64,000 nucleotides of DNA from an uncultured Pelagibacteraceae bacterium (GCA_902518185.1 CABYFG010000001.1:1-64000); one strand, 5' to 3'. Numbered from the stretch's first letter, positions 24,603-35,173 are shown. Program-made: numbers and translations. Notes: generated from the sequence alone by a model not told the origin.

Positions 24603-25655
24603 TTAAATATTAGGTTCTTGTTGAGTCATACAATGTATTGCACCAAAACCCCATATTAACTTACTACAGTCAATTGTCTCAATTTTTCTATTTTTAAAAT
24701 AATTTTTAAAAATTTTTATTGCAAAATTATCCTCTTTTACTTTAAAAATTGGGACTAGCACTTTTTTATTACAAATATAAAAATTCATATAACTAGCAGG
24801 AACTCTCATCTTATTTATAAAAATTGGTGAGGGCATAGGTACTTTTATGATTTTAAATTTTTTACCTCTTTCATCTCTAGAATTCTGTAAAATTTTAAAA
24901 TTTTCATTAAGGTTTTTATAATTTTTGTCATTTTTGTTTTTTTCAATAGCTGTCATAATTGTATTTCTTGAAACAAATCTAGAAATATCATCAACATGGC
25001 CATGGGTATCATCGCCAACAATTCCTTTTTTAAGCCATATAAAATTTTTTATGTTCAAATATTTGTTAAATATTTTCTCATAATCTTTCTTTTTAAAATC
25101 TTTATTCCTCTCTTGAATTGTACTTAATAAACATTCCTCTGTTAATAAAATTGATCCTGCACCATTTACATCAAAAGCTCCTCCTTCCATTATTACTTTT
25201 CTTATTTTCCCATTTTTTTTGATCATTGGATTAATTTTTTTCAAATTGATAATTTTACTCAAAATATTATTCACTTTATTGTCATTTTTATAATTTTTAT
25301 ATTTTGCCCACCCGTTAAATGAAAAATTTATTATTATTTTTTTCTTATATTCTTCGTTGATTAAAAAGATTGGACCTGAGTCTCTTAACCATATTCTATC
25401 TGTTTTTACTTTATGAAAATAAATATTTTTGATTTTTCTTGATTTTACAATCTTCTTAATACTTTTACTTTTATTATGGATAACCAGATTAACTTTTTGG
25501 TGTTTTGAAATTTTATATATAATTTCCAAAATTACTTCAGGAATAAATTTATATAGACCAGGCCAATCGTTTTCATTATATGGCCATGCAATCCAGACTG
25601 ATTTTTGACTCTCCCATTCCCCAGGCATTCTAAATCCATCAAGTCTTTCAGTCAT
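24603..25655 (-). CDS. aguA: Agmatine deiminase
   Basis: FRMPGEWESQKSVWIAWPYNENDWPG, MEGGAFDVNGAGSILLTEECLL, GDDTHGHVDDISRFV, GFGAIHCMTQQEP. Confidence 0.95.
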   Translation of the reverse strand: MTERLDGFRMPGEWESQKSVWIAWPYNENDWPGLYKFIPEVILEIIYKISKHQKVNLVIHNKSKSIKKIVKSRKIKNIYFHKVKTDRIWLRDSGPIFLINEEYKKKIIINFSFNGWAKYKNYKNDNKVNNILSKIINLKKINPMIKKNGKIRKVIMEGGAFDVNGAGSILLTEECLLSTIQERNKDFKKKDYEKIFNKYLNIKNFIWLKKGIVGDDTHGHVDDISRFVSRNTIMTAIEKNKNDKNYKNLNENFKILQNSRDERGKKFKIIKVPMPSPIFINKMRVPASYMNFYICNKKVLVPIFKVKEDNFAIKIFKNYFKNRKIETIDCSKLIWGFGAIHCMTQQEPNI

Positions 25656-26529
25656 CTTCAGGATTCTTTAATATACCTTTATAAAAATCAATTCTTCGAT
25701 CACGTAAAAAAGGCCAATGTTGTCTAATTTTATCAATTTTTTTGTAATCAACTTCACGGATTAAAATTTGCTCTTTATTGTTGCTTAGTTTTCCGATTAT
25801 TTGACCACTTGGATCAATTATCATTGAATTTCCCCAGAATTCTATTTTCTTCTTACCTTTTTTTTCAGATCCAACTCTGTTTATGGCAACCACGTAAATT
25901 CCATTTGCAATAGCATGGGATTTTTGCATTGTAATCCATGAATCTAATTGAGATTTTCCAAATTTCCTTTTTTCTTTTGGGTGCCATCCAATAGCAGTCG
26001 GGTAGAAAATTATTTGTGCACCTTTTAGTGCAGTTAGTCTAGCAGCTTCAGGAAACCATTGATCCCAACATATCAAAGGTCCAATTTTACCAAATTTTGT
26101 TTTTATTGATTTAAATCCTAAATCCCCAGGGGTAAAATAAAATTTTTCATAATACCCAGGGTCATCTGGAATGTGCATTTTTCTATACTTTGACAATATT
26201 TTACCCATATCATTTATTACGACACTTGTATTGTGATAGAAACCATGAGTTTTTTTTTCAAATAATGAAATGATTAATACTATTTTTAGATCTTTTGCTA
26301 AATCACAAAATATTTTTGTTGTTCTTCCTGGTATTTTTTCAGAAAGTCTAAAATTTGAGTGATTTTCTGTCTGACAAAAATAATTAGATAAAAATAATTC
26401 TGGTAAACAAATTATCTTTGCTTTTTTTGATGCAGCTTTTTTTACATTTTTAATTGCCGAAACTAAATTTTCTTGAATATTCTTTGAGATTTTACTTTGA
26501 ATAATCCCAATTTTAACTTTTTTGACCAT
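25648..26529 (-). CDS. aguB: N-carbamoylputrescine amidase (nitrilase family)
   Basis: Nitrilase triad context: LPELFLSNYFCQ, KYRKMHIPDDPGYYEKFYFTPGD, LICWDQWFPEAARL; adjacent to aguA. Confidence 0.95.
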   Translation of the reverse strand: MVKKVKIGIIQSKISKNIQENLVSAIKNVKKAASKKAKIICLPELFLSNYFCQTENHSNFRLSEKIPGRTTKIFCDLAKDLKIVLIISLFEKKTHGFYHNTSVVINDMGKILSKYRKMHIPDDPGYYEKFYFTPGDLGFKSIKTKFGKIGPLICWDQWFPEAARLTALKGAQIIFYPTAIGWHPKEKRKFGKSQLDSWITMQKSHAIANGIYVVAINRVGSEKKGKKKIEFWGNSMIIDPSGQIIGKLSNNKEQILIREVDYKKIDKIRQHWPFLRDRRIDFYKGILKNPEDD

Positions 26530-26532
26530 TAA

Positions 26533-27573
26533 TCAAAATATTTTGGAGAAGTTTTTTCTATCTCTATTTTTCCATTCTCCAGTATGATAGGCATTACTTG
26601 CAATTAACGGTAGAACACTAGTTGCTTCTGCAAAAACCATTTGCTCTTTGGTTGTATCAACTTTACCCCACGAGCTTGCCTCTTTTAGTGTTGAGCTGCT
26701 ACATGCACCATCCCTTGAATCAGCAACTGTAATTTGAATGGCATATTTGTGCATATCTACCTCTTTTCCTAAAAGTTCGGCGCAAATTACTGTATCTTGT
26801 ATAAAATTTTTAGGAACACCACCACCAATCATAAATAATCCTGAACCTTTAGATTTAACTTTTATTTCTGTTAATTCTCTAAATTCTCTTATGGAGTCCA
26901 TAGTTATATGATTTTTTGGATTTCTCTCTTGGTGCATTACTAATCCAAAACCTGCACTCGAGTCAGTAAATGCTGGGCAGAATATTGGAACATTATTATC
27001 ATACGCTGTTTCAATCAGAGATCCCTTTTTTTTTGCATTTGACTTTAAAAACTTACCAATTTCTTTAATAAACTCTCTTGAAGTATAAGTTTTTGGTTCT
27101 AGTTTATCAGCGATTTCTCCAATTTTTTTGTCACAAAATTGAAGCTCTTCTTCATCAATGTAAGTGTCATATATCCTATCTATGTAATTTTTTCTAAGTT
27201 CACTATCGTTTTGATGTTGTGAACCTTGATAATGTTTAAATCCAAGTGCCTCAAAAAAATCCATATCTATTATAGATGCTCCAGTTGCAACGATTGCATC
27301 TACCATGTTATATTTGACTAAATCTCTGTAAATATTCATACACCCAGCTGCTGAAGTGGATCCTGCTAATGTTAAAAAAATTGTACATTCTTTGTCTTTC
27401 AACATTTCATTATAAATATTGGCTGCATTAGCAGTTTCTCTTGAAACAAAAGACATTTTTTCCATGGAAGAGATAATTTTTCTAGAGTCAAAAGATGTAA
27501 TATCAATATGTTCTACAGGTTTTTTTAAGAAATCTTTTTTACTGTTGTGACCAAGATTTTTATTTTCTGACAT
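26533..27573 (-). CDS. Deoxyhypusine synthase-like protein (homospermidine synthase / polyamine enzyme candidate)
   Basis: DHS family motifs: TLAGSTSAAG, DAIVATGASIIDMDFFEALG, GGGVPKNFIQDT, EASSWGKV (catalytic Lys context); in polyamine operon. Confidence 0.88.
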   Translation of the reverse strand: MSENKNLGHNSKKDFLKKPVEHIDITSFDSRKIISSMEKMSFVSRETANAANIYNEMLKDKECTIFLTLAGSTSAAGCMNIYRDLVKYNMVDAIVATGASIIDMDFFEALGFKHYQGSQHQNDSELRKNYIDRIYDTYIDEEELQFCDKKIGEIADKLEPKTYTSREFIKEIGKFLKSNAKKKGSLIETAYDNNVPIFCPAFTDSSAGFGLVMHQERNPKNHITMDSIREFRELTEIKVKSKGSGLFMIGGGVPKNFIQDTVICAELLGKEVDMHKYAIQITVADSRDGACSSSTLKEASSWGKVDTTKEQMVFAEATSVLPLIASNAYHTGEWKNRDRKNFSKIF

Positions 27574-28757
27574 TAAGCAACTAAAGTAGCTTTGTCTGAA
27601 TTCTTATCATACATAGACATTATTGGATCATCCTCAACCTCATAAATTTCATCTGAATAATAACCATTAAATTGAGTTCTAAAGGTTAAACCATACGATC
27701 CTAGTTGGCCAAGTTCAATGTAATCATTTTCTTTAATGTTATTTGGAAGTAGGAAAGGACCTTTCATATAATCCATACTGTCACACGTAGGTCCATAAAA
27801 ATCAAATGCAGACATTTTTTTTGAAATAATTTTACTTGAAGTTTCTTTAATCAATTTTGATGGAAAAACTATATTTGGCGTTCCAGCATCAAAGAGTGTA
27901 CCGTAAGTGCCATCATTAATATAAAGCTTTTGTTTCTTTCTTAAATTAACCCTGACAATAGTTGATCCACTTTCTGCAACCAAAGCTCTACCAGGTTCAC
28001 AAATAATTTGAGGCATTTTTTTTAGATTTAAATTTTCCAAACTCTTTCTAATTTCCATCATATAACTGTCTAAAGATTGTGGCACAAGATCAGGATAAAT
28101 TGTTGGGAACCCACCACCGATGTTTATGTAATCTGGAATTATTTTAGTTTTTTTAATTATATTTCCCATTTCTTTAATCCCTTTGGAATATGAAATTGGA
28201 TGCATACATTGAGAGCCAACGTGAAAACTTAATCCAATTTTTCTTGAATGAAGTTTTGCAAGTCTTAGTAGACCTGAAGCCTCTGAATTCAATGCACCAA
28301 ATTTTTTTGACAAATCTATTTCGGCATGTTCATTGGATACTGCAACTCTGATAAATAATTCTAAATCTTTAGCATTACCTGTAGTTTCGATAATCTTTAT
28401 TAATTCGTCTTTAGTATCTAACGCGAAAGTTTTAATTCCAAAATTGTAATATGCCTCTTTAATACTCTCTCTACTTTTAACAGTATGCATAAAAGAACAT
28501 TTAGCAGAATTGTCGAATTTTCTTACTGCTTTGATTTCCTCAATAGATGCAACATCAAATTGATTAATTCCACTTTTTATTAAAGTTTTAATTATTTCTG
28601 AATTGGGATTAGTTTTAACAGCATACAATATTTGTCCTGGGAACTTTTTTTGGAAGAATTTTGAGGCAGAAAGAATAGAATTCTTCCTTATACAATATAC
28701 AGGTTTTTCCGGTTTCAGTTGATTTACTAATTCCTCAACTGACTTAAATTTTTGCAT
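27573..28757 (-). CDS. Class III PLP-dependent ornithine/lysine decarboxylase
   Basis: YAVKTNPNSEIIKTL, SFHVGSQC, GGGFP, CEPGRALVAESG, YGPTCDSMDYM. Confidence 0.93.
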   Translation of the reverse strand: MQKFKSVEELVNQLKPEKPVYCIRKNSILSASKFFQKKFPGQILYAVKTNPNSEIIKTLIKSGINQFDVASIEEIKAVRKFDNSAKCSFMHTVKSRESIKEAYYNFGIKTFALDTKDELIKIIETTGNAKDLELFIRVAVSNEHAEIDLSKKFGALNSEASGLLRLAKLHSRKIGLSFHVGSQCMHPISYSKGIKEMGNIIKKTKIIPDYINIGGGFPTIYPDLVPQSLDSYMMEIRKSLENLNLKKMPQIICEPGRALVAESGSTIVRVNLRKKQKLYINDGTYGTLFDAGTPNIVFPSKLIKETSSKIISKKMSAFDFYGPTCDSMDYMKGPFLLPNNIKENDYIELGQLGSYGLTFRTQFNGYYSDEIYEVEDDPIMSMYDKNSDKATLVA

Positions 28758-28900
28758 TTTTAATGCTCCCTAAAAAAATTTAACAAAAAAAAGCTTTTTT
28801 AAAAAAAACTTTAATAATTGCACCGATAGTTCAATAGTTATTCAATGTAAAGTAAATAATCACCTATTGAATTGTGGAAAAAAACCTCCATATTAGACAT

Positions 28901-29464
28901 ATGAAAAATGAAGCTACACTTCAAAATCTAGCAGATTTCGACAATAAATCCTTATTGATTGTCGATGATGATAACCCTTTTAGGGAGAGATTAGCAAGAG
29001 CTATGGAAAAAAAAGGATTTGAAGTTATTCAAGCTGAAGGTGTAAAGAAAGGCATAGATTCAGTTAAAGCAAAAAAACCCGGTTTTGCAGTAGTCGATTT
29101 AAGGCTTGGAGATGGTAATGGATTGGAAGTAGTAAAAGAAATTCAGTCATCTAATTCTTCTAGCAGAATAATAATGTTAACAGGCTATGGAAATATTCCG
29201 ACTGCAGTTGCAGCTATTAAAGAGGGTGCTATTGATTATCTGGCTAAACCCGCAGATGCTGATGATGTAGAGAAGGCACTTTTAGCAGATCCTTCTAAAA
29301 AAGCTGCTCCTCCAGAGAATCCCATGTCGGCTGACAGAGTAAAATGGGAGCATATTCATAGAGTATTTGAACTTTGTAATAGAAATGTATCTGAAACAGC
29401 CAGAAGACTCAAAATGCACAGAAGAACGCTTCAAAGAATCTTATCTAAAAGATCTCCTAAATAA
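28901..29464 (+). CDS. actR: ActR/RegA/PrrA-type redox response regulator (ORF open from GTG 28874; ATG 28901 likely start)
   Basis: Receiver domain SLLIVDDDNPFRERLARAMEKKGFEV plus Fis-type HTH NVSETARRLKMHRRTLQRILSKRSP. Confidence 0.93.
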   Translation: MKNEATLQNLADFDNKSLLIVDDDNPFRERLARAMEKKGFEVIQAEGVKKGIDSVKAKKPGFAVVDLRLGDGNGLEVVKEIQSSNSSSRIIMLTGYGNIPTAVAAIKEGAIDYLAKPADADDVEKALLADPSKKAAPPENPMSADRVKWEHIHRVFELCNRNVSETARRLKMHRRTLQRILSKRSPK

Positions 29465-30008
29465 ATCTTTTTATATTCAAAATTTTTTTAGTTAAAAGAG
29501 TAAGAATTGTTATTTTAAAAAATTCTGCAAGTAAAAAAGGTGCAACACCTAATTTGAAAAGAGGTTTATCCCAGCCTATAGCAATTCCAAGCCATAAAAC
29601 ACCCAGAATATAAATTGTTGAAACAGAAAAAATTAATTTGAAGAAAATAATCAAATAATTATCTTTTACTCTAATAAATGAGGCAAGATAACAAGCTGAG
29701 ATAAATCCCAATAAGTATCCCATTGTTGGACCAGTGAAATAAACCCATCCAACACCCCTTTCTGGCGAATTTGAAAAAACAGGAAAACCAATGATCCCTT
29801 CTAACAAATACAAGCATACAGAAAGTAATGCTATTTTATAACCTAAAATAATACCTAAAAATAAAACCATGAATGTTTGCATTGTCATTGGCACAGGGTA
29901 GAAAGGTATTTTTATTTTTGCAGAAATTATAAGTGCAATAGAGCTCAAGAAAATGATTAATACGTGTTTTAATATTTTTAATTGTGAATTTTGCTTTATA
30001 ACTTCCAT
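29457..30008 (-). CDS. bioY: Biotin transporter BioY
   Basis: PFYPVPMTMQTFMVLFLGIILGYK...GVGWVYFTGPTMGYLLGF. Confidence 0.93.
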   Translation of the reverse strand: MEVIKQNSQLKILKHVLIIFLSSIALIISAKIKIPFYPVPMTMQTFMVLFLGIILGYKIALLSVCLYLLEGIIGFPVFSNSPERGVGWVYFTGPTMGYLLGFISACYLASFIRVKDNYLIIFFKLIFSVSTIYILGVLWLGIAIGWDKPLFKLGVAPFLLAEFFKITILTLLTKKILNIKRFI

Positions 30009-30054
30009 AAAAAATAATACTCTTATTTTTATTGATAATCTATATTAAATTATA

Positions 30055-32829
30055 ATGATTAAAATTCAAAATACAGATCATTTTTATCTAATTGATGGTT
30101 CTGGTTATATTTTCAGAGCTTACTATGCACTTCCGCCTTTAACTAGAAAAAGCGATGGATTACCAACAGGAGCAGTTAATGGTTTCTGTAATATGCTTTT
30201 TAAACTTCTCGAAGACTCAAAATCTCCTCAGAATTCACAAAAACCTACACACTTTGCTGTAATCTTTGACTCAGCCAGAAAAACATTTAGAAATGAAATA
30301 TACGCCGATTACAAAGCAAACAGATCAGAAGCGCCTGATGATTTAGCGCCACAATTTGAATATATAAGAAAATCTGTTCAAGCTTTCAATCTTCCAAGTG
30401 TAGAGTTGATTAATTATGAGGCTGATGATTTGATTGCAACATATGTAGATCAAATTTTAAAAATTGGTGCAAAAGCAACAATAGTTTCTTCAGATAAGGA
30501 TTTGATGCAACTATTCAAAAAAAATGTCCGAATTTTTGATCCAATGAAAAATAAATTTATAACTGATGAGGATGTTAAAAATAAATTTGGGGTGAGTCCA
30601 AATAAAGTAATTGATGTTCAGGCTTTAGCTGGAGATAGTAGTGACAATGTCCCAGGAGTTCCAGGTATAGGAGTAAAAACTGCTGCAGAGCTTATAAATA
30701 AATATGGCACTTTAGAAAAACTTTTACAGTCTGCAAATGAAATTAAGCAAAACAAAAGAAGAGAAACACTCATAGAAAATAAAGACAAGGCTTTAATAAG
30801 TAAAAAACTTGTTTCCTTAAATCACAAAGCACCAATTAATAAAAAACTTATAGATTTTAAATTGAAGGATATCGATAAAGATAAACTTTATAAATTTTTG
30901 AGAGAAATGGAATTCAACAGATTATTAAGTTCGGCTATATCTGTATATGGAGAACCAAGTTTAAAAAGTGATAAGATAGAAGATAAAATACAAAAAAAAA
31001 TTCAACCTATTACTAAAGATAACTATTACCTAATTAGAGATCCAAAAGAATTGGATGATTGGATTAAAGATGCAGAAAAAATGGGTGAAGTTGCAGTCGA
31101 TACTGAAACGAGTTCATTAGATCCTCATCAGGCAGATTTAATTGGAGTTTCTTTATGCTCAAAGATTGGTAAAGCCTGTTATATTCCTATAGCTCATAAA
31201 ACAAAAAAAAATATTGATCAGAATATAGTTTTAAAAAAATTAAAAACACTTTTAGAAGACCCAGGTATAAAAAAGATAGGTCAAAATATAAAGTTTGATT
31301 TTATTGTTTTTTATAAGCGTGGCATCAACATTAAATCCATGGAGGATACCATGTTAATGTCTTATGTTTTAGATGCTGGAAAAAATAGACATAACATGGA
31401 TACTTTATCAGAGATTCATTTAGGTCATAAAACAATTTCTTTTAAAGATTTAGTTGGAACTGGAAAAAAACAGATTAATTTCTGTGAGGTTGAAATTGAG
31501 AAAGCAAAAAACTATGCTGCAGAAGATGCTGATATAACTTTAAGATTATACAAAAAGTTTTATAAAAGTCTTAAAGATGAAAAAATGACAAGTGTATATG
31601 AAATTTTTGAAAAACCTATGATAAAAATATTAGCTTTCATGGAAATTGAGGGAATAAAAATAGATAGTAATTTTTTAAAAATTTTATCAAATAAGTTTCA
31701 CAAAAAGATTGAAGAAATTCAGAAAGAGGTTTTTAAATTATCAAAAAAAAAATTTAATATTGCTTCACCAAAACAATTAGGTGAAATTATATACAACGAT
31801 TTAAAAATTGCTGGATTAAAAAAAACAAAAAAAGGTAGTTTTGCTACAAGCGCTTCTGTTTTAGAGGATTTAGCGTTCAAGGGCCATAAATTTCCTCAGC
31901 TTGTGTTAGATTGGCGACAAATATCAAAATTAAAAAATACATATTCAGACTCCTTACCGGAACATATCAATCCAAAAACTAAAAGAGTACACACTTCCTT
32001 CCTATTAGCTGCAACTACTACTGGCAGATTAGCATCGAGTGATCCAAACTTACAAAATATTCCAATCAAGTCTGAGGATGGAAAAGATATTAGAAAAGCT
32101 TTCGTTGCTAAAAAAGATTTTGTTCTAATATCTGCTGACTATAATCAAATAGAAATGAGAATTTTAGCTGATCTTGCAGATGTTAAAGAGTTAAAAAAAG
32201 CTTTTAAAGAAAACGTAGATATTCATTCTCTTACCGCGAGCCAAATATTTAACACAGATATTAATAAAGTTAATCAAGATCAAAGGAGAAAAGCTAAAGC
32301 TATAAATTTTGGTATAATTTATGGTATTTCACAATACGGATTAGCTAAACAAATTAATGTTTCAAATTTAGAGGCCGAGGAGTTTTTAAAATCTTATTTC
32401 AATAAGTTTCCAGAAATAAAAGTTTATATGGATAAAACAATTAAATTTTGTAGAAAAAGTGGATACGTAAATAACATTTTTGGAAGAAAATCTCATTTTT
32501 TAAACATTAATGATAAAAATTATAACGTAAGAAACTTTCAAGAAAGAGCAGCTATTAATGCTCCTATTCAAGGGTCCGCGTCTGAAATCATGAGATTAGC
32601 AATGATTAGACTAAATCAAAGTTTAGACATTAAAAAGAATCAGAAAACAAAAATGTTACTTCAAATTCATGATGAATTAATTTTTGAGACCCCAAAAGAT
32701 AATGCTGACAGAATAAGTAAAATAATATCAAAAGAAATGGCTAGTGTAGCTGAGAGTGATCAGCATTCATTTTCAATACCTTTAACAGTAGATTTGAATA
32801 TAGGTGGCAACTGGGGAGCTCTTCACTAA
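30055..32829 (+). CDS. polA: DNA polymerase I (5'-3' exo, 3'-5' exo and polymerase domains)
   Basis: LIDGSGYIFRAYYALPPLTRKSDGLPTGAVNGF; VAVDTETSSLDP; DYNQIEMRILADL; QIHDELIFE. Confidence 0.98.
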   Translation: MIKIQNTDHFYLIDGSGYIFRAYYALPPLTRKSDGLPTGAVNGFCNMLFKLLEDSKSPQNSQKPTHFAVIFDSARKTFRNEIYADYKANRSEAPDDLAPQFEYIRKSVQAFNLPSVELINYEADDLIATYVDQILKIGAKATIVSSDKDLMQLFKKNVRIFDPMKNKFITDEDVKNKFGVSPNKVIDVQALAGDSSDNVPGVPGIGVKTAAELINKYGTLEKLLQSANEIKQNKRRETLIENKDKALISKKLVSLNHKAPINKKLIDFKLKDIDKDKLYKFLREMEFNRLLSSAISVYGEPSLKSDKIEDKIQKKIQPITKDNYYLIRDPKELDDWIKDAEKMGEVAVDTETSSLDPHQADLIGVSLCSKIGKACYIPIAHKTKKNIDQNIVLKKLKTLLEDPGIKKIGQNIKFDFIVFYKRGINIKSMEDTMLMSYVLDAGKNRHNMDTLSEIHLGHKTISFKDLVGTGKKQINFCEVEIEKAKNYAAEDADITLRLYKKFYKSLKDEKMTSVYEIFEKPMIKILAFMEIEGIKIDSNFLKILSNKFHKKIEEIQKEVFKLSKKKFNIASPKQLGEIIYNDLKIAGLKKTKKGSFATSASVLEDLAFKGHKFPQLVLDWRQISKLKNTYSDSLPEHINPKTKRVHTSFLLAATTTGRLASSDPNLQNIPIKSEDGKDIRKAFVAKKDFVLISADYNQIEMRILADLADVKELKKAFKENVDIHSLTASQIFNTDINKVNQDQRRKAKAINFGIIYGISQYGLAKQINVSNLEAEEFLKSYFNKFPEIKVYMDKTIKFCRKSGYVNNIFGRKSHFLNINDKNYNVRNFQERAAINAPIQGSASEIMRLAMIRLNQSLDIKKNQKTKMLLQIHDELIFETPKDNADRISKIISKEMASVAESDQHSFSIPLTVDLNIGGNWGALH

Positions 32830-32879
32830 TTTAAATTGATTGCCCAATTTAGAACAATTTAGTATTTTTATTATAGATT

Positions 32880-33587
32880 ATGCATAAACAAACTATTGCA
32901 TTAATAGATGACGATAGAAACATTCTAACTAGTTTAAGTATTGCTCTTGAAAAAGAAGGTTTCAAAGTTCAAACTTATATTGACGGCGAGAGTGCTTTGA
33001 TTGGTTTAACTAGAACTCCACCAGATCTGGCGATAGTTGATATTAAAATGCCAAAAATGGACGGCGAAGAGTTATTAAAAAAACTAAGAAAGAAAACCTC
33101 ACTTCCAGTTATATTCTTAACTTCAAAAGATGATGAGATTGATGAATTGCTTGGTTTAAAACTTGGTGCTGATGATTTTGTTAAGAAGTCCGGAGGTTTC
33201 TCTATTAAAGTATTGATTGAAAGAATAAGGGTTCAACTAAGAAAAAAAGATTCAAAAGAAACTTTAGAGGAAAATAAAAGCATAATTTCTCATGGAAAAT
33301 TAAAACTGGATCCGTCCCAATTAGAATGTGAATGGGATGGCAAACAATTACCAGAAAAGTTAACAACAACTGAATTTTTATTAGTAAAAGAATTAGCTAA
33401 AAGACCAGGAATTATTAAAGAGCGAGCTCAACTGATGGATATTGCTTACAGAGAAGATACAGATATAGAGGATAGAACTATTGATAGTCATGTAAAAAGG
33501 ATTAGGAAAAAATTTAAGAAAGTTGATCCAGAGTTTTCAGCTATAGAGACTAGATATGGTAGTGGATATAGATGGAATGTTAGTTGA
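32880..33587 (+). CDS. chvI: ChvI-like OmpR-family response regulator
   Basis: ALIDDDRNILTSLSIALEKEGF...TYIDGESAL; winged helix EDRTIDSHVKRIRKKF; paired histidine kinase. Confidence 0.88.
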   Translation: MHKQTIALIDDDRNILTSLSIALEKEGFKVQTYIDGESALIGLTRTPPDLAIVDIKMPKMDGEELLKKLRKKTSLPVIFLTSKDDEIDELLGLKLGADDFVKKSGGFSIKVLIERIRVQLRKKDSKETLEENKSIISHGKLKLDPSQLECEWDGKQLPEKLTTTEFLLVKELAKRPGIIKERAQLMDIAYREDTDIEDRTIDSHVKRIRKKFKKVDPEFSAIETRYGSGYRWNVS

Positions 33588-35128
33588 TGTTAAGCAATTT
33601 ACTTAAAAGTTTATCGATTTTAAAAAAGTTTTTATTAATAAATTTTATTTTTTTTACAATAATTGGTCTTTTTACATTCATTTATTTAAAAAATGTACAA
33701 CCAAATTTAATAAAAAAAAAATCATCTAATCACATCGAGGTAATAAATAATACAGTAGACAATTTGACAAGGCTAAAAGTTAAATTTGTAGAAGATGAAA
33801 TTAGAAGCTTTCTTTTTTCAACAAGATTTCTTTTTCAAAATTTAGATAGAGTGATTTTTTTTGATCATGAGCTAAATTTAGTTGGGGATACTGATACTTT
33901 AGATTTAGACCCCAGATCTTTTACCTCAAGGTTAGATAAAATTGAATTTGAAATATTAAGTGAAAAAAAAACAAAAGAAGTGACAGATAAAAAAAATATA
34001 GATATTGGTAAAGATAGTAATTTTTCTTTAAAAGATATTTTGTCTGAATATTCTAAATCAAAAAATTTTGGAATACCTTTTACATTTACCCAAGAGGAGT
34101 TCAATAAATTCAAACTTATAACCATAAAAAACGTAATGTTTGATGGTAAGAATATTGGTTATTTAGCAATTTCTGAGAATGCAAATGAAATTAAAACAGC
34201 AATAGATGAGCGTAAAACTTTTATATTAAGAACGGCTTTAGCAGTCGGAATTGTTATTTTAATATTTTCTTTTGTGTTAAATAGGTACTTTCTTAAGCCA
34301 ATCAAAAATTTAGTTAGTTATACAAAAACAATTAAGGATAAAAATACAGAGATTACTAATATAGAAGGTTTGAAATTGAGGAATGATGAGCTAGGGCTGT
34401 TATCCAATTCACTAGATGACATGACCTTAGAACTTCAAAAAAGAATATCACATGCCGAAAACTTTTCTACTGATTTGGTTCATGAGATAAGGAACCCTTT
34501 AGCTTCTTTGAAAAGTGCTTCTGAAATTTTACATGACACAAACGATCTTGCTCAAAGGTCTAAATTAATAGATATAATGAGTCATGATGTACAAAGGATA
34601 GAGAGACTGATAACAGATTATTCTCAGATGCTTAAAGATGAAGTTGCTTTAAGTAAAGAAAAAATTAAAAAATTAGATATTGAGCCAATAATTAAATCAG
34701 TTGTTGATGATTATAATAACATTTATAAACTTAAAATGGGAATTAAGGTTTATTATAAAAATGATGGAAAAAAACATTATTTTGTGAATGGGATTGAAAA
34801 CAGAATTGAGCAAATAATTGCTAATCTTTTAGATAATGCGATTTCTTTTAGTGAAAAAAATAAAGATGTGATTGTCAAAGTTTTTAAATCAGATGATAAT
34901 AAAGTAGTTATAAATGTCTTAGATGAAGGACTAGGATTTAGAGAAAAGAATACAGAAAGAATTTTTAAAAGATTTTATAGTAATAGACCCGACAAATTTG
35001 GAGAACATTCTGGTCTTGGTTTAAATATTGTTAAAAATTTGGTTGAATTACATAATGCAGCAATAATTGCATCAAATAGAATTGATAAAAGAGGAGCAAA
35101 GATGGAAATAATATTTCCAAGAATTTAA
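33584..35128 (+). CDS. chvG: ChvG-like sensor histidine kinase
   Basis: Two TMs, HAMP, H-box DLVHEIRNPLASLKSASEIL, ATPase GLGLNIVKNLVELH; 4-bp overlap with chvI. Confidence 0.88.
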   Translation: MMLSNLLKSLSILKKFLLINFIFFTIIGLFTFIYLKNVQPNLIKKKSSNHIEVINNTVDNLTRLKVKFVEDEIRSFLFSTRFLFQNLDRVIFFDHELNLVGDTDTLDLDPRSFTSRLDKIEFEILSEKKTKEVTDKKNIDIGKDSNFSLKDILSEYSKSKNFGIPFTFTQEEFNKFKLITIKNVMFDGKNIGYLAISENANEIKTAIDERKTFILRTALAVGIVILIFSFVLNRYFLKPIKNLVSYTKTIKDKNTEITNIEGLKLRNDELGLLSNSLDDMTLELQKRISHAENFSTDLVHEIRNPLASLKSASEILHDTNDLAQRSKLIDIMSHDVQRIERLITDYSQMLKDEVALSKEKIKKLDIEPIIKSVVDDYNNIYKLKMGIKVYYKNDGKKHYFVNGIENRIEQIIANLLDNAISFSEKNKDVIVKVFKSDDNKVVINVLDEGLGFREKNTERIFKRFYSNRPDKFGEHSGLGLNIVKNLVELHNAAIIASNRIDKRGAKMEIIFPRI

Positions 35129-35173
35129 CTTGATCTATTGATTATTTAATTCTTATTTGTTAAAAAATCTTTC

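Noticed and set aside
28758-28830. AAAAAAGCTTTTTT palindrome in decarboxylase leader as a regulatory hairpin or speF-type RNA
   Set aside because: Low-complexity A/T tract palindrome; I could not identify the elements of the speF motif
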